The translations under genes and the position numbers were made by a program. Below the pieces are notes generated by a model. The model had not been told where the DNA came from and searched no databases. It saw nothing but the letters and a program-made list of their open reading frames with translations. DNA of 64,000 bases from Acidobacteriaceae bacterium (GTDB lineage Bacteria; Acidobacteriota; Terriglobia; Terriglobales; Acidobacteriaceae). The stretch lies in contig PLCS01000008.1 of the NCBI GenBank assembly GCA_003134855.1, positions 579,421-643,420 of the forward strand. The letters run 5' to 3'. The first letter of the stretch is position 1. Every line of letters begins with the position of its first letter. Below, in pieces: positions 18,635 through 28,866 of the stretch.

Positions 18635-20311
18635 TCAATGCAGCCGAAGATCGTTCCCAGCCTCCGCCCGCGCGTCAAACTGGCGGCTAAACCGGATCAG
18701 CGCGATCCACTGCCCGTGGTCTTCCTGCTTCCAGACCAGCGAGCCGTGGAGTTCGAGGGCGATCTCTTCGGGCTTCAGGTCGTGGTGGAGGCCGAAGTAG
18801 CGTTCGTCCATCGCCTTGCTCGCCTGCCCTAGCGTGAAGAGGGCGGAAGAGGGATCGGCTTTGGTGCTGAAGACCAGCGCGGCGGAGAATTTCTCCGGCT
18901 CCTGGGCGGCGCGGGCGATCTGGGCGGCAGAGAAGTCCTCGATGGGAGCCACTGCGAAGGGCTGCTTCAGGTAGCCAAGCTCGGGGCGGGTCATCTCGTC
19001 GGTGACCGGCCAGGCGGAGAGCACCGTTGCGCCGGGGTAGCGCTCTTCAAGTTGGGCGATGCCGGCCTGGTGGAGGCGGATCACGCGCGCGTAGTCCAGG
19101 TTGTCTTCCGGAGCAAAGCCATAGGGCGGATTGATGAAGATACCCAGCACGAAGGCCCCGGCGCAGAAGGCGGCCAGCCCCTGCCACCAAGGCACGCGGC
19201 GATAAAAGGTGGAGACGGCCACCAGCAGCACCAGCGGGTACATCGGCAGCAGGTAGCGCGTCAGCAGCGCTCCGCCCAGGAAGCTGAAGAGCAGCGCGTT
19301 CACCAGCAGCAGAAGAAGAATGCGGCGCAGCGCGTCAGGGGCGATGCCGGGGCGAGCTTGACCGGCAGCATCAACTCCGTCGGCCGTTCCCTGTTCCCTG
19401 ATCCCTGATCCTTGTTCCCTGTCTCCCCGCGGCTCCAGCAGCAGCGCGGCCAGGGTCATCAGCACCGGAACAAAGAGGTTCATGTGCGCGGTCAGATGGA
19501 GAAGGCGGTGGCCGAAGGCGGCCAGGAAGCGCAGCGGCTCCAGGTTGGCCTGGGCGTTATAGCGCAGGAACTCGGGATTGCCGAAGAGAAAGCCGGTCTT
19601 CCAGCGGTGGTAGGCGAACCAGGCGGCCAGGGGGAGAACGCAACCGGCAAGCCACGCGGCCTCGCGCCGCAGCCGGATGTGGGCCATTCCGGGGGCGCGG
19701 TAGCTCTCAAAGAGGCTGACGGCGGCCAGGGCGACCGGGATGACGATGGCCGTCTCCTTGCAGAGTGCGGCGGCGGCGAACCACAGAGCGGCGGCCCAGG
19801 GTTTGCGGTGCAGCACGCGATCCTGTGCCGGCAGCGCGCAGGCCAGCCCCCACAGTGTGCAGGCGGCGGCGAAGATGTCGGCGTGGGCCAGCGAGCTTTG
19901 TGCGAACCAGACGGGGTAGAGCGCGGTGAGCGCCACGGTCCACAAGGCGACGGCTGCGACGCCCACCAGGCGCATGGCCAGCCGGCCGACCGCCGTAAGA
20001 CCGAGCGCTGCTACGGCCAGCACGGCCAGACGCGTGACCATCGGGCAATAGCCGAAGAGCTTCCAAGCGAGCGCGAGATAAATGCTGGGCAGCGGCGGAT
20101 GGGCGTTGGTGAGCGTACTGACGGGGATCAGCGAGCCGGTGCGGAAGAAGTCCCAGGCCGCGGGAATATAGTAGCCGGCCTCGTCCCAGTAGTAGGGCAG
20201 CTTGAGCAGGGTCAGGTGGCTCAAGCCGAGCGCCGCGAAGATCGCCGGGAAGATCATCCAGGCGGGCAGCGGTGCATTCAGCCGTAGCGTGATGAATCTT
20301 CTCCAGCGCAA
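18635..20311 (-). CDS. GT39-type polyprenyl-phosphate-dependent glycosyltransferase
   Basis: A 558-residue integral membrane protein with about ten or more hydrophobic helices and the ArnT/PMT-like N-terminal periplasmic loop motif YYWDEAGYYIPAAWDFF, whose Asp-Glu pair is the expected catalytic/metal site of GT-C fold enzymes. Such proteins move a sugar from a lipid-phosphate carrier to a lipid or protein on the outer face of the inner membrane; donor and acceptor cannot be read from sequence. The start is a TTG with GGGGAG 8 nt upstream; the next Met (residue 19) lies inside the first helix. The gene sits 12 nt after the DUF3467 gene. Confidence 0.82.
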   Translation of the reverse strand: MRWRRFITLRLNAPLPAWMIFPAIFAALGLSHLTLLKLPYYWDEAGYYIPAAWDFFRTGSLIPVSTLTNAHPPLPSIYLALAWKLFGYCPMVTRLAVLAVAALGLTAVGRLAMRLVGVAAVALWTVALTALYPVWFAQSSLAHADIFAAACTLWGLACALPAQDRVLHRKPWAAALWFAAAALCKETAIVIPVALAAVSLFESYRAPGMAHIRLRREAAWLAGCVLPLAAWFAYHRWKTGFLFGNPEFLRYNAQANLEPLRFLAAFGHRLLHLTAHMNLFVPVLMTLAALLLEPRGDREQGSGIREQGTADGVDAAGQARPGIAPDALRRILLLLLVNALLFSFLGGALLTRYLLPMYPLVLLVAVSTFYRRVPWWQGLAAFCAGAFVLGIFINPPYGFAPEDNLDYARVIRLHQAGIAQLEERYPGATVLSAWPVTDEMTRPELGYLKQPFAVAPIEDFSAAQIARAAQEPEKFSAALVFSTKADPSSALFTLGQASKAMDERYFGLHHDLKPEEIALELHGSLVWKQEDHGQWIALIRFSRQFDARAEAGNDLRLH

Positions 20312-20323
20312 GCGGTCGCTCCC

Positions 20324-20629
20324 CTAGTTGATCGGCCCCATCGGAAAGCTGTGGCTCTGCGGCTCCAGGTTGAGCGCGCCGAAGGCATGTTCGTACTGGG
20401 CCAGGTTCTGCCCCAGCATATTCCACAGGGCTTTGGCCTGCTGCGGGCTGATGTAGATGGCCTGATGGTTGCGGATGGTGATCTGGTCGGGAGCTTCGCT
20501 GGAGGCCAGGCCGAAGACCAGTTGGAAGTCCCAAACGCTGACGCGAACCTGCACGCTGTTGGCGTACGACTCGCGGTAGTCGGGGGTTTGGACGAGGGTC
20601 ATTTGCGGCTGCTGCGCGGAAGGACTCAT
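20324..20629 (-). CDS. DUF3467 protein
   Basis: A 101-residue protein matching the DUF3467 pattern: YANSVQVRVSVWDFQLVFG near the N-terminus and an AIYISPQQAKALWNMLGQNLAQYE helix. The family has no known biochemical role. It lacks membrane segments and precedes the GT39 gene by 12 nt on the same strand, so the two are probably co-transcribed. Confidence 0.8.
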   Translation of the reverse strand: MSPSAQQPQMTLVQTPDYRESYANSVQVRVSVWDFQLVFGLASSEAPDQITIRNHQAIYISPQQAKALWNMLGQNLAQYEHAFGALNLEPQSHSFPMGPIN

Positions 20630-20736
20630 AGTCCTTCCAGATTACCCCGTTTGGGCCGGGGATGGCGCGGATAGCGCGAATTCGAAGCCGCTTTGGCCGC
20701 TCGCTTGTCCGCCTCCATGGTAAATTGACAAGGGAT

Positions 20737-20821
20737 GCGAAAGTGGCGGAATTGGCAGACGCACCAGACTTAGGATCTGGCGGAGCAATCCATGGGGGTT
20801 CGAGTCCCCCCTTTCGCACCA
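20737..20821 (+). tRNA. tRNA-Leu (anticodon TAG)
   Basis: An 85-nt class II tRNA. The acceptor stem GCGAAAG/CTTTCGC, discriminator A and encoded CCA are present. The anticodon stem CCAGA/TCTGG encloses loop CTTAGGA, giving anticodon TAG. A long variable arm and the GGTTCGAGTCC T-arm are visible. Confidence 0.97.
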
Positions 20822-21267
20822 ATAACTTACGGATATTTGCGAAATTGCCATTTTCGACTGTGCCTAATTTGCGCCCGCCCAAGAAAACTGTGCCTACTGG
20901 TTTGCTGGTGAGGGTTCCGGCAATGCCGCGCGTTCCACTTGCAGGAATGCCCGCTCTATCGGGTCTGCGTGGGGGTGTATCCGGTGTGTTGATGCGCCTC
21001 GTACCTTTTCCACGTCCAGTGACGCAAGCTATAGCGGTTCTCCAATTGCTGTACACCGAAACCACGCCGCAGAGTGGCTTTTTCCTCAAGAAAAAGCCAC
21101 CTTCGATAGAATCAGTAAGGACATATGTATTGGAGAACCGCTCTAAGACAATCCCCTTCAGCACTGTCTGACTGCGCGGCAGATGTCCAATAGAGCACAG
21201 CTTTTGCTTTCTTAACTAGAGGAGAATTGGATTCCAGCCGCTGTTCTGATTAGGCGAGGAGACCATT
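20822..21267. other. Intergenic region downstream of tRNA-Leu
   Basis: About 446 nt without a convincing gene. An open frame runs through the tRNA and this region, but its codons look random. The notable content is the nested palindrome at 21033-21142 and the GAGGAG ribosome binding site just ahead of the stress protein gene. Confidence 0.6.
21033..21142. repeat. MITE-like nested inverted-repeat element
   Basis: Outer arms AGCGGTTCTCCAAT (21033-21046) and ATTGGAGAACCGCT (21129-21142) are perfect 14-bp inverted repeats 110 bp end to end. Inside is a second perfect palindrome, GTGGCTTTTTC (21074-21084) with GAAAAAGCCAC (21090-21100). No coding potential is seen. Size and terminal symmetry suggest a non-autonomous miniature element or a structured RNA. 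No flanking target duplication is obvious. Confidence 0.5.
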
Positions 21268-21780
21268 ATGCCTGAAGTTCGCGCATTCCCTTCCATCCCC
21301 ACGAAGATCCTGTTGCCTATCGACTTTAGCTCCTCATCCCAGACGGCCTTGGAGATGGCTGCTGACCTTGCTCAGCACTTCCATGCCGAACTCTGCCTTG
21401 TAAAAGTCATTCCGTTTTTCCCTACTACCACACTCCCTGACCTGATTCCGGAAACTGAATATATCCAGGAAGCGAGAACATTTGCCGAGCGGCATCTGGA
21501 GAAGTGCCATGCTGCCCTTACTGCCAGAGGAATCAAGGCGAGTTCCAGCGTCGAAGTTGGCAATGACATTGCCGGAAACATCATGGAAGTAATTGACCGC
21601 GAGCATATCGACCTGGTGGTGATCTCGACGCACGGCATCTCCGGCTGGCATCCACTGATCTTCGGCTCGATTGCCGAGAAAGTCGTCAAGCTCGTGCAAT
21701 GCCCTCTTTTGCTCCTTCGCTCAGCCAAGCCTGAGAGTGGCGCGAAGAATCCATCGGGGCGTGCTTCGGAATGGTGGTAG
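21268..21780 (+). CDS. Universal stress protein (UspA family)
   Basis: A 170-residue protein with a single Usp domain: KILLPIDFSSSSQTALEMA at the N-terminus and the nucleotide-binding-type loop STHGISGWHPLIFGSIAEKVVK near the C-terminus. GAGGAG lies 7 nt before the ATG. The proton-ATPase gene starts within its last codons, so the two are likely translated together; coupling a stress sensor to a proton pump is inferred from this arrangement. Confidence 0.92.
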   Translation: MPEVRAFPSIPTKILLPIDFSSSSQTALEMAADLAQHFHAELCLVKVIPFFPTTTLPDLIPETEYIQEARTFAERHLEKCHAALTARGIKASSSVEVGNDIAGNIMEVIDREHIDLVVISTHGISGWHPLIFGSIAEKVVKLVQCPLLLLRSAKPESGAKNPSGRASEWW

Positions 21781-24161
21781 AGAAGGTAACGGGACAGGCG
21801 CCAATCATGAGTACTCATGACGTTGCCGCCTCCGCGGCACCGAATCAGGAGATTGCCTCGACAGGTCTAACCAGCGATGAGGCGCGCGCCCGTCTTGAAA
21901 AGGACGGCCCCAATGCAATGCCGGATACATCGGCGCATCCACTGCGCAATGCGTTGGCCAAATTCTGGGCGCCTGTTCCATGGTTGCTTGAAGCTTCGAT
22001 TGTGCTTGAGCTTGTGCTGCATAAGTATTACGAGGCTGCTGTCATCGCGGCTTTACTGGTTTTCAATGCGGCGCTTGCCTACTTTCAGGAGAGTCGCGCA
22101 CAGGCTACCCTGGCGGCCCTGAAGTCGCGTCTCGCCCTCAACGCCTCAGTCCAGCGCGATGGCGCATGGAAGACTGTGCCGGCGGCGGAACTGGTATGTG
22201 GCGATCAGGTGAAGCTGTCGCTGGGCGGCGTGGTCGCCGCCGATGTGCATCTGACCAGTGGTTCGGTTGAACTCGATCAGTCCATGCTCACCGGCGAATC
22301 CCTGCCCATTGATGCCGGTCCAGGTGTTGACACTTATGCGGGGGCTCTCGTCAAACGCGGTGAAGCAACGGCTGTGGTAATGGCTACCGGCACCCGAACC
22401 AAATTCGGCCGCACGGCTGAACTCGTCCGCACTGCGCACGTGGTAAGCACACAGCAGAAGGCTGTGCTCAAGATCGTGCGGAACCTGGCGATCTTCAATG
22501 GCGTTTTGATTCTGGCCATGGGCGCATATGCCTATACCCATGCGATGCCGTGGAGCGAGATGATTCCTCTCTTGCTCACATCGGTCCTCGCGGCCATCCC
22601 GGTTGCGTTGCCTGCAACATTCACCCTTGCCGCCGCGGTTGGAGCTCGCTCTCTGGCCAAGCTGGGCGTGCTGCCAACACGGCTTTCTGCCGTGGACGAG
22701 GCAGCTTCGATCGAGGTTTTGTGCTCGGATAAAACCGGAACTCTAACCCTCAATGCGCTTTCAGTAACCAGTGTTCGCCCCTTGCCAGGTTTCGACGAAG
22801 CCCACGTTCTCGGGTTGGCAGCTCTCGCCAGTTCCGAGGGCGGCCAAGACTCTGTCGATAAGGCGATTCGCGATGCCGCCTCGAAAAAGCCGGCGCATGA
22901 CCTGCCAAAACTGGCGACGTTTGTGCCGTTTGACCCGGCCAAGAAGACATCGGAGGCTACCGCAACAGATGCACAGGGGGCCGCAGAGCGCATCATCAAG
23001 GGAGCGTTCACCGCAGTCGTAGCCCTCACGGCTCCATCGCCCGCCGCGGCTGCGATAGTTGACGAACTTGAGAAGCAAGGCTTCAGGGTTCTGGCGGTAG
23101 CCGCGGGGCCTGCGGCTTCACTTCAGCTTATCGGCCTGATCGCCCTCAGCGATCCGCCGCGGTCGGATTCGAGTTCTCTCATCTCGGAGTTGCATACCCT
23201 CGGTGTGGCCACGGTCATGGTAACGGGAGACGCTCCGGTCACTGCGGCAATCGTCGCTCACGACGTTGGATTGAACGGCGCTGTTTGCCCGCCCGGAAAG
23301 ATTCCCGATGCCGTCAAGCCGGAGGATTTCGCGGTATTCGCGAGCATTCTTCCAGAAGGCAAGTATGACCTCGTCAAGGCATTCCAGAAGAGCGGGCATG
23401 CGGTGGGAATGTGCGGCGACGGCGCCAATGACGCACCTGCGCTCCGTCAGGCGCAGATCGGCATTGCCGTATCGACCGCTACCGATGTAGCGAAATCTGC
23501 AGCTGGTGTTGTGCTGACTGAAGCAGGCCTGGGTGGCATCGTGGCCGCAGTGAAAGAGGGCAGGATCACATTTCAGCGCATCCTCACCTACACGCTGAAC
23601 TCGGTAATGAAGAAGATATTGCAGGTGCTGCTGTTGGCGGTCGGTCTGGTCATGACCGGACAGGCTGTCCTGACTCCCATGCTCATGGTTATTGTGATGA
23701 TCACCGGAGACTTCCTCGCTATGTCGCTCACCACGGACAGGGTGAGGCCATCGAAGACACCGAACTCCTGGCAAATCGGCGGGATTACGATCGCGGGAGT
23801 TATTCTTGGAATCTGCTTCCTTGCGTTCTCCACGGCAATCCTGGCGGTGGGCAAATTTCAGTTGCATCTCGGCATCGAAGCTCTGCAAACCCTCTCCGTG
23901 GTCGGCATTGTGTTTGGGAGCCAGGCCACGACGTATGTCATTCGTGGGCGCCAGCATATGTGGGGCTTGCGGCCCAGCACTTGGCTCGTGCTTTCTTCCG
24001 TTGCCGACATTCTTATTATCTCAACGCTCGCGGCGCTGGGAATCGCCATGGCGCCATTGCCCATCGCGGTCATCGCTGGAGAGTTTGCAGCAGCAATCGC
24101 ATTCGGCTTGGTCCTGGACATGGTGAAGATTCCCGTCTTTGCCCGTCTCAAAATCGCCTGA
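21771..24161 (+). CDS. P-type (P3A-like) plasma-membrane proton ATPase
   Basis: A 796-residue P-type ATPase. Visible hallmarks are the LDQSMLTGES actuator motif, PVALPATFTLA membrane motif, the phosphorylation site SDKTGTLT (Asp about residue 320), and the hinge GDGANDAPALRQAQIGIAV. There is no N-terminal metal-binding domain or CPC motif, and PVALP plus overall length fit the P3A proton-pump class (fungal/plant Pma1-like) rather than heavy-metal pumps. The upstream ATG overlaps the usp stop by 10 nt but has a poor ribosome binding site. An ATG at 21807 is an equal candidate and would remove 12 residues. Probable role is proton extrusion and acid tolerance. Confidence 0.9.
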   Translation: MVVEKVTGQAPIMSTHDVAASAAPNQEIASTGLTSDEARARLEKDGPNAMPDTSAHPLRNALAKFWAPVPWLLEASIVLELVLHKYYEAAVIAALLVFNAALAYFQESRAQATLAALKSRLALNASVQRDGAWKTVPAAELVCGDQVKLSLGGVVAADVHLTSGSVELDQSMLTGESLPIDAGPGVDTYAGALVKRGEATAVVMATGTRTKFGRTAELVRTAHVVSTQQKAVLKIVRNLAIFNGVLILAMGAYAYTHAMPWSEMIPLLLTSVLAAIPVALPATFTLAAAVGARSLAKLGVLPTRLSAVDEAASIEVLCSDKTGTLTLNALSVTSVRPLPGFDEAHVLGLAALASSEGGQDSVDKAIRDAASKKPAHDLPKLATFVPFDPAKKTSEATATDAQGAAERIIKGAFTAVVALTAPSPAAAAIVDELEKQGFRVLAVAAGPAASLQLIGLIALSDPPRSDSSSLISELHTLGVATVMVTGDAPVTAAIVAHDVGLNGAVCPPGKIPDAVKPEDFAVFASILPEGKYDLVKAFQKSGHAVGMCGDGANDAPALRQAQIGIAVSTATDVAKSAAGVVLTEAGLGGIVAAVKEGRITFQRILTYTLNSVMKKILQVLLLAVGLVMTGQAVLTPMLMVIVMITGDFLAMSLTTDRVRPSKTPNSWQIGGITIAGVILGICFLAFSTAILAVGKFQLHLGIEALQTLSVVGIVFGSQATTYVIRGRQHMWGLRPSTWLVLSSVADILIISTLAALGIAMAPLPIAVIAGEFAAAIAFGLVLDMVKIPVFARLKIA

Positions 24162-24223
24162 GTATTCATGAGAGTTGGCGGAAGTTGGTGCTCCTGTTGC
24201 CACGGAACAGAGGCCTTCGCAAT

Positions 24224-25747
24224 CTAACGCTGAATCGCGGTCTCTGCCTTTGAAGGCTTCTCTGTAACCTGTTGAGGCGCAGGCAACTGCGACCGGTCCC
24301 AACCGCCGCCCAAAGCTTCAATCAGTTGCACCGAAGCCGCCATCTCCTGCACCTGTAGAGTCGTCAGGGACTGCTGATTGGCGAGCAGTGTGGTTTGCGC
24401 TATGACCACGTCGATGTAAGGATCAATGCCGTTTTTGTAACGCCCCAGCTCCAGCCGCAGAAAAGTTTGCGAGGAATCGACAGCTTCTTGTTGCTGCCGG
24501 ATTTGCTGCGACAGAATGCGAACCTCCGCGAGCGCGTCTTCCACCTGCTGGAATGCGGTAAGCACGGATTGGCGATAAGCGGCGACGTTCGCATTGTACG
24601 TTGCGATGTATTGATTTACGGTGGCGCGGCGCAGGCCGCCATCATAGACGGTCTCAGAAATTGATGGGCCGACAGACCAGAAGCGGCTGGGCCAATCCAG
24701 GAGATTCTTGAGGGCTGAGCTTTCCATGCCGCCGGTGGCCGAGAGAGTCAATGCCGGGTAATAAGCTGCATAAGCAACCCCGATATGCGCATTGGCCGCA
24801 GCCATATTCCGCTCCGCGGCGGCGATGTCCGGGCGGCGTTCGAGCAGTTCGGACGGAACTCCAATAGGTATTGCCGGAGGGGCGCTCGTTGTGGGTTCCA
24901 CCGGGATAGAGAACGTTGACGCAGGCTTGCCAACAAGCATGGCAATCGCATGTTCATACTGTGCTCGCGCAATCCCGATATTGATTGCCGCTGATTGCGC
25001 GCTCTCCAGCGTTGTCTGCGCTTCAACAAGGGATATCTGATCGTCAACGCCGGTGTCATAGCGAGTCTTTGCAATTTCAAGAGCCTTCTTGTCGGCTTCC
25101 ACCGTGTCGTTGAGGAGCTTTTGCAGCGCATCCTGGCCGCGAATCTCAAAAAAGTATTCGGCGAGGCTCGCTTGTTCCGTGAGGCGTTCATTCTCAAGGT
25201 CGGCCGCGCTCAGTTGTGCTTGGTATTGGCTGGCGCGCACCGCATTGCGGACTTTGTCCCAAAGATCGGGTTCCCATGAAACAACGCCCGGAATAGAAAA
25301 CACCTGAGATTGTTTACCGCCTGTTGTGCCGGTGCTGGACGCGGATCCAACATTGGAAGATGACCGCGATCGAGTGTACGAGCCGCCAACGCCGACCGTG
25401 GGAAAATACTGCGAGCGCGCCTCACGCACCAGGGCGCGCGCTTCCATGAAGTTCTCGAATGCCTGACGGATATTCTGGTTGTCGATATTCAGTTGATCTT
25501 CGAGCGCATTCAACTCCGGTTCATTGTAGATCTCCCACCACTTGCCGCGAAGAGCCGCGTCCTGTGGCTGCGCGACCGTCCATCCACCGGATTCCTTGAA
25601 TTCAGTTGGAGACTCCTTGAAGGCCGCTGGCGCCGTAATCGCGGGCGGAAGATACCTGGGTCCTACGTTGCATCCAGCCAGCAAAGCGCAGAACACCGCG
25701 ACAGAAAGTCCATCAAATTTCCGGGATCGCACGGTCGACTTTTTCAT
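24224..25747 (-). CDS. RND efflux outer-membrane lipoprotein (NodT/OprM family)
   Basis: A 507-residue outer-membrane channel. A lipoprotein signal (VAVFCALLAGCNVGPRYLPP) with the lipobox Cys near residue 26 precedes two outer-membrane efflux (TolC-like) coiled-coil domains. Examples are WEIYNEPELNALEDQL and LLERRPDIAAAERNMAAANAHIGVA, the latter the standard NodT motif. The ATG at 25747 is preceded by GGAG at 8 nt; the frame is open upstream but runs into the pump gene. It is the last gene of the four-gene RND operon. Confidence 0.93.
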   Translation of the reverse strand: MKKSTVRSRKFDGLSVAVFCALLAGCNVGPRYLPPAITAPAAFKESPTEFKESGGWTVAQPQDAALRGKWWEIYNEPELNALEDQLNIDNQNIRQAFENFMEARALVREARSQYFPTVGVGGSYTRSRSSSNVGSASSTGTTGGKQSQVFSIPGVVSWEPDLWDKVRNAVRASQYQAQLSAADLENERLTEQASLAEYFFEIRGQDALQKLLNDTVEADKKALEIAKTRYDTGVDDQISLVEAQTTLESAQSAAINIGIARAQYEHAIAMLVGKPASTFSIPVEPTTSAPPAIPIGVPSELLERRPDIAAAERNMAAANAHIGVAYAAYYPALTLSATGGMESSALKNLLDWPSRFWSVGPSISETVYDGGLRRATVNQYIATYNANVAAYRQSVLTAFQQVEDALAEVRILSQQIRQQQEAVDSSQTFLRLELGRYKNGIDPYIDVVIAQTTLLANQQSLTTLQVQEMAASVQLIEALGGGWDRSQLPAPQQVTEKPSKAETAIQR

Positions 25748-25764
25748 CGTGAACACTCCATAAG

Positions 25765-28700
25765 CTAGGATGCCTCCGCGGTTCTGTTGGGGAGGGTCGC
25801 CGGTTGTTTGCCGCGAAACCAAAGGCGCGCCCAATCGAAGAGAATATAAACAACGGGCGTCGTGTAGAGAGTCAGCATCTGGCTGACGATCAGTCCGCCT
25901 ACGATCGTGATTCCGAGCGGGCGCCTCAGCTCGGAGCCGGTCCCGGTGCCGAAGGCCAGCGGCAACGCTCCAAACAGCGCGGCCATCGTTGTCATCAGGA
26001 TGGGGCGAAAGCGAAGCTGGCAAGCTTCAAAGATGGCTTCGGTCGTGGATTTGCCGTGTTCGCGCTCCGCCACCAGCGCAAAGTCAATCATCATGATCGC
26101 GTTCTTTTTCACAATGCCTATGAGCAGGATGATGCCGATGATCGAGATCACGTTGAGGTCAACCTTGAAGAGCATGAGCGCGAGCATGGCCCCCACGCTC
26201 GCCGACGGTAAAGTGGAAATGATGGTGAGAGGATGCACCAGGCTCTCATACAAAATGCCGAGAACAATGTAGACCGCGAGCAATGCCGTGCCGATGAGAA
26301 GAGGCTCGCTGTTCAGCGAAGTTTGATACGCCGCTGCCGTTCCGGCAAAGAAGCCGCGCACGGTTTGCGGCATATTCAGCCGTTGCTCCATCTGGGAAAC
26401 CAGGCGGGTGGCATCGCTCAATGACATATCCGTCGCAAGATTGAACGACACCGTTACGGATGGAAAGGAACTGGTGTGATTGATGACCAGAGGCGTCGTG
26501 CTCGCGTGCGCTGTGCTGACCGTGGAGAGCGGAACGATGCCGCTGCCCGAGGTATGGAGGTAGATGTTCTTCAAGCCATCGGGACTCTGCCAGTACTGCG
26601 GTGCTACCTCCAACACAACGTAATACTGATTCAACTGTGTGTAAATGATGGAGACTTGCGACTGCCCGAAGGCGCTGTAGAGGGACTGGTCCAAAGATTG
26701 GGGAGTGATGCCAAGCCTTGCCGCAGTGGGGCGATCATAGCTGAGTGACTCTTGCAGGCCGCTGTTCTGAGCATCGCTGCTTACATCCTGGAAGCCGGGA
26801 ATCTTCTGCATCCCTGTTAGCAAAACGGGCCCCCAGTGCGAGAGATCCTGCACATTGTCCGACTGAATGGTGTATTGATACATGGCATTGCTCGATCGCC
26901 CTCCAATGCGCAGATCCTGCGCAGCCTGGAGGAAAGCCGATGCAACTGGAAGCCGGTTCAACTTCGGCCGCAGGCGGCTGATAACATCCGCCGCGGAGAT
27001 TTTCCGCTCATTCAGCGGCTTCAGCGCTATATACATGAAGCCCCCGTTCGTTGAGCCACCGCCGCCCGTGTACGCAATCACGTTGGAGACGGCCGGATCG
27101 GCCTTGATCACATTCTCCAGTTGCAATACCGAGTTGTTCATCACCGCAAACGAAGCGTCCTGTGGCCCTCGCGCGCTGCCTGTGATGGCTCCCGTATCCT
27201 GCTGCGGGAAAAAACCCTTCGGGATAATTTCGATGAGATAAAAATTCAACGCAATGGTGAGGATCAGGAGAGCGAATATAGGCCATGGATGCTTCAACAC
27301 CCATGTCAGAGAGCGGCTGTAAGTGGAGAGCATCCACGTAAATCCACGCTCAGTGACCCGATACGCGCTGCCGTGCTTGATGGTTCTCTCGTCCTTAAGC
27401 AGATAGGCGCACATCATGGGAGTGGTGGTCAGCGAGATCAGCATCGAAACAAGGATGGCCGTCGACAGCGTGATCGCGAACTCGCGGAACAACCGGCCGA
27501 CGATGCCGGCCATGAGCAGGATGGGAATAAACACCGCAATCAGCGACATGCTGATCGACAAAATGGTGAACCCGATCTCCCTGGAACCTTGAAATGCGGC
27601 CTTCATGGGCGGCATGCCCGCTTCACGAAGGCGTGAAATGTTTTCCATCACCACAATGGCATCGTCGACGACGAAACCCGTCGAGATGGTCAGCGCCATC
27701 AGCGAGAGGTTGTCGATGCTGAAGCCGAACAGGTACATGACGGCGAAGGTGCCGATGAGCGACGCGGGAACAGCTACGGTGGGAATGAGTGTGGCGCGCC
27801 AGTTGCGCAGAAAGGCGAAAACGACAAGAATCACCAGGATGACCGAGAGGATGAGCGTTTTCTCCACATCGCTGACAGATGCGCGGATGGTTGTGGTGCG
27901 GTCCAGAACAACGGTGGTCTTGATGCCTTGCGGAATGGACGCTTGAATCGATGGCAATTCAGCTTTGACACGATCGACGGTGTCGATGATGTTGGCGCCC
28001 GGCTGGCGGAAGATCATGATGGTGATGGACGGTGTGCCGTTCAGGTATCCCGCGGTGCGAATGTTCTGCGCTCCGTTGGATACGTCGGCCACATCAGCGA
28101 GCCTGACCGCGGCTCCTTTGTTGTAGCCGACAATGAGCGACTTGAATTGGTCGGCGCGGGAGATCTGGTCGTTGGTGATGATGTCCGCGGTCGTGGTTCC
28201 GTCGGAGAGTTGGCCGGTGGGCTGGTGAGCATTCTGCTGGCTCAGTACGGACTGAATATTCGGGATGGTAAGACCGTGGCTGTTGAGCAGTGTAGGATTC
28301 ACTTCCACACGCACGGAAGGACCGGCGCCTCCGCCGACCGACACCTGTCCAACACCCGCGATCTGCGAGAGTTTCTGCGCAATGACCGACGACGCCTCGT
28401 CATACAGCGTCGGCTTGTCGTACTTATCCGATGTGAGGCCCAAAATCAGAATCGGCGCGTCCGCGGGATTCACCTTGCGATACGTCGGGTTGGCCGGCAG
28501 GTTTGCCGGCAGGTAAGTGCGCGCCGCGTTGATCGCCGCCTCCACGTCTCGCGCGGCGCCGTCGATGTCGCGGCTTAGATCGAACTGGAGAGTGATCGAG
28601 GTGCTGCCAAGCGAGCTCGATGAGGTCATCTCAGTCACGCCGGCGATGTGGCTGAACTGGCGTTCCAGCGGAGTTGCGATCGAAGAGGCGGTAATGTCTG

Positions 28701-28866
28701 GGCTTGCGCCGGGCAAGCCGGCCGAAACCGAGATCGTCGGGAAATCCACTTGTGGCAATGGGGAAACAGGAAGAACATTGAAGGCGATGGCCCCCACAAG
28801 CGTGATGCCCGCCGTCAACAGGGTGGTGGCCACGGGCCGGCGGATGAAGGGGGCGGAGATATTCAT
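25765..28866 (-). CDS. RND multidrug efflux pump, MdtC-like
   Basis: A 1033-residue HAE1-type RND transporter, complete with twelve expected membrane helices. N-terminal [14 protein letters not shown], the helix-4 region with the DD pair ([18 protein letters not shown]), and C-terminal [28 protein letters not shown] are all present. The start ATG overlaps the stop of the preceding pump gene by 4 nt. Two different RND subunits in tandem behind one adaptor is the MdtABC pattern, where the two pumps form a mixed trimer. Confidence 0.94.
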   Translation of the reverse strand: MNISAPFIRRPVATTLLTAGITLVGAIAFNVLPVSPLPQVDFPTISVSAGLPGASPDITASSIATPLERQFSHIAGVTEMTSSSSLGSTSITLQFDLSRDIDGAARDVEAAINAARTYLPANLPANPTYRKVNPADAPILILGLTSDKYDKPTLYDEASSVIAQKLSQIAGVGQVSVGGGAGPSVRVEVNPTLLNSHGLTIPNIQSVLSQQNAHQPTGQLSDGTTTADIITNDQISRADQFKSLIVGYNKGAAVRLADVADVSNGAQNIRTAGYLNGTPSITIMIFRQPGANIIDTVDRVKAELPSIQASIPQGIKTTVVLDRTTTIRASVSDVEKTLILSVILVILVVFAFLRNWRATLIPTVAVPASLIGTFAVMYLFGFSIDNLSLMALTISTGFVVDDAIVVMENISRLREAGMPPMKAAFQGSREIGFTILSISMSLIAVFIPILLMAGIVGRLFREFAITLSTAILVSMLISLTTTPMMCAYLLKDERTIKHGSAYRVTERGFTWMLSTYSRSLTWVLKHPWPIFALLILTIALNFYLIEIIPKGFFPQQDTGAITGSARGPQDASFAVMNNSVLQLENVIKADPAVSNVIAYTGGGGSTNGGFMYIALKPLNERKISAADVISRLRPKLNRLPVASAFLQAAQDLRIGGRSSNAMYQYTIQSDNVQDLSHWGPVLLTGMQKIPGFQDVSSDAQNSGLQESLSYDRPTAARLGITPQSLDQSLYSAFGQSQVSIIYTQLNQYYVVLEVAPQYWQSPDGLKNIYLHTSGSGIVPLSTVSTAHASTTPLVINHTSSFPSVTVSFNLATDMSLSDATRLVSQMEQRLNMPQTVRGFFAGTAAAYQTSLNSEPLLIGTALLAVYIVLGILYESLVHPLTIISTLPSASVGAMLALMLFKVDLNVISIIGIILLIGIVKKNAIMMIDFALVAEREHGKSTTEAIFEACQLRFRPILMTTMAALFGALPLAFGTGTGSELRRPLGITIVGGLIVSQMLTLYTTPVVYILFDWARLWFRGKQPATLPNRTAEAS

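Noticed and set aside
20737-21142. tRNA-Leu as the attachment site of a second island
   Set aside because: No duplicate of its ends and no integrase-like sequence was found nearby.
20662-21171. Open frame running through tRNA-Leu
   Set aside because: It includes the tRNA itself and the nested palindrome; not a gene.
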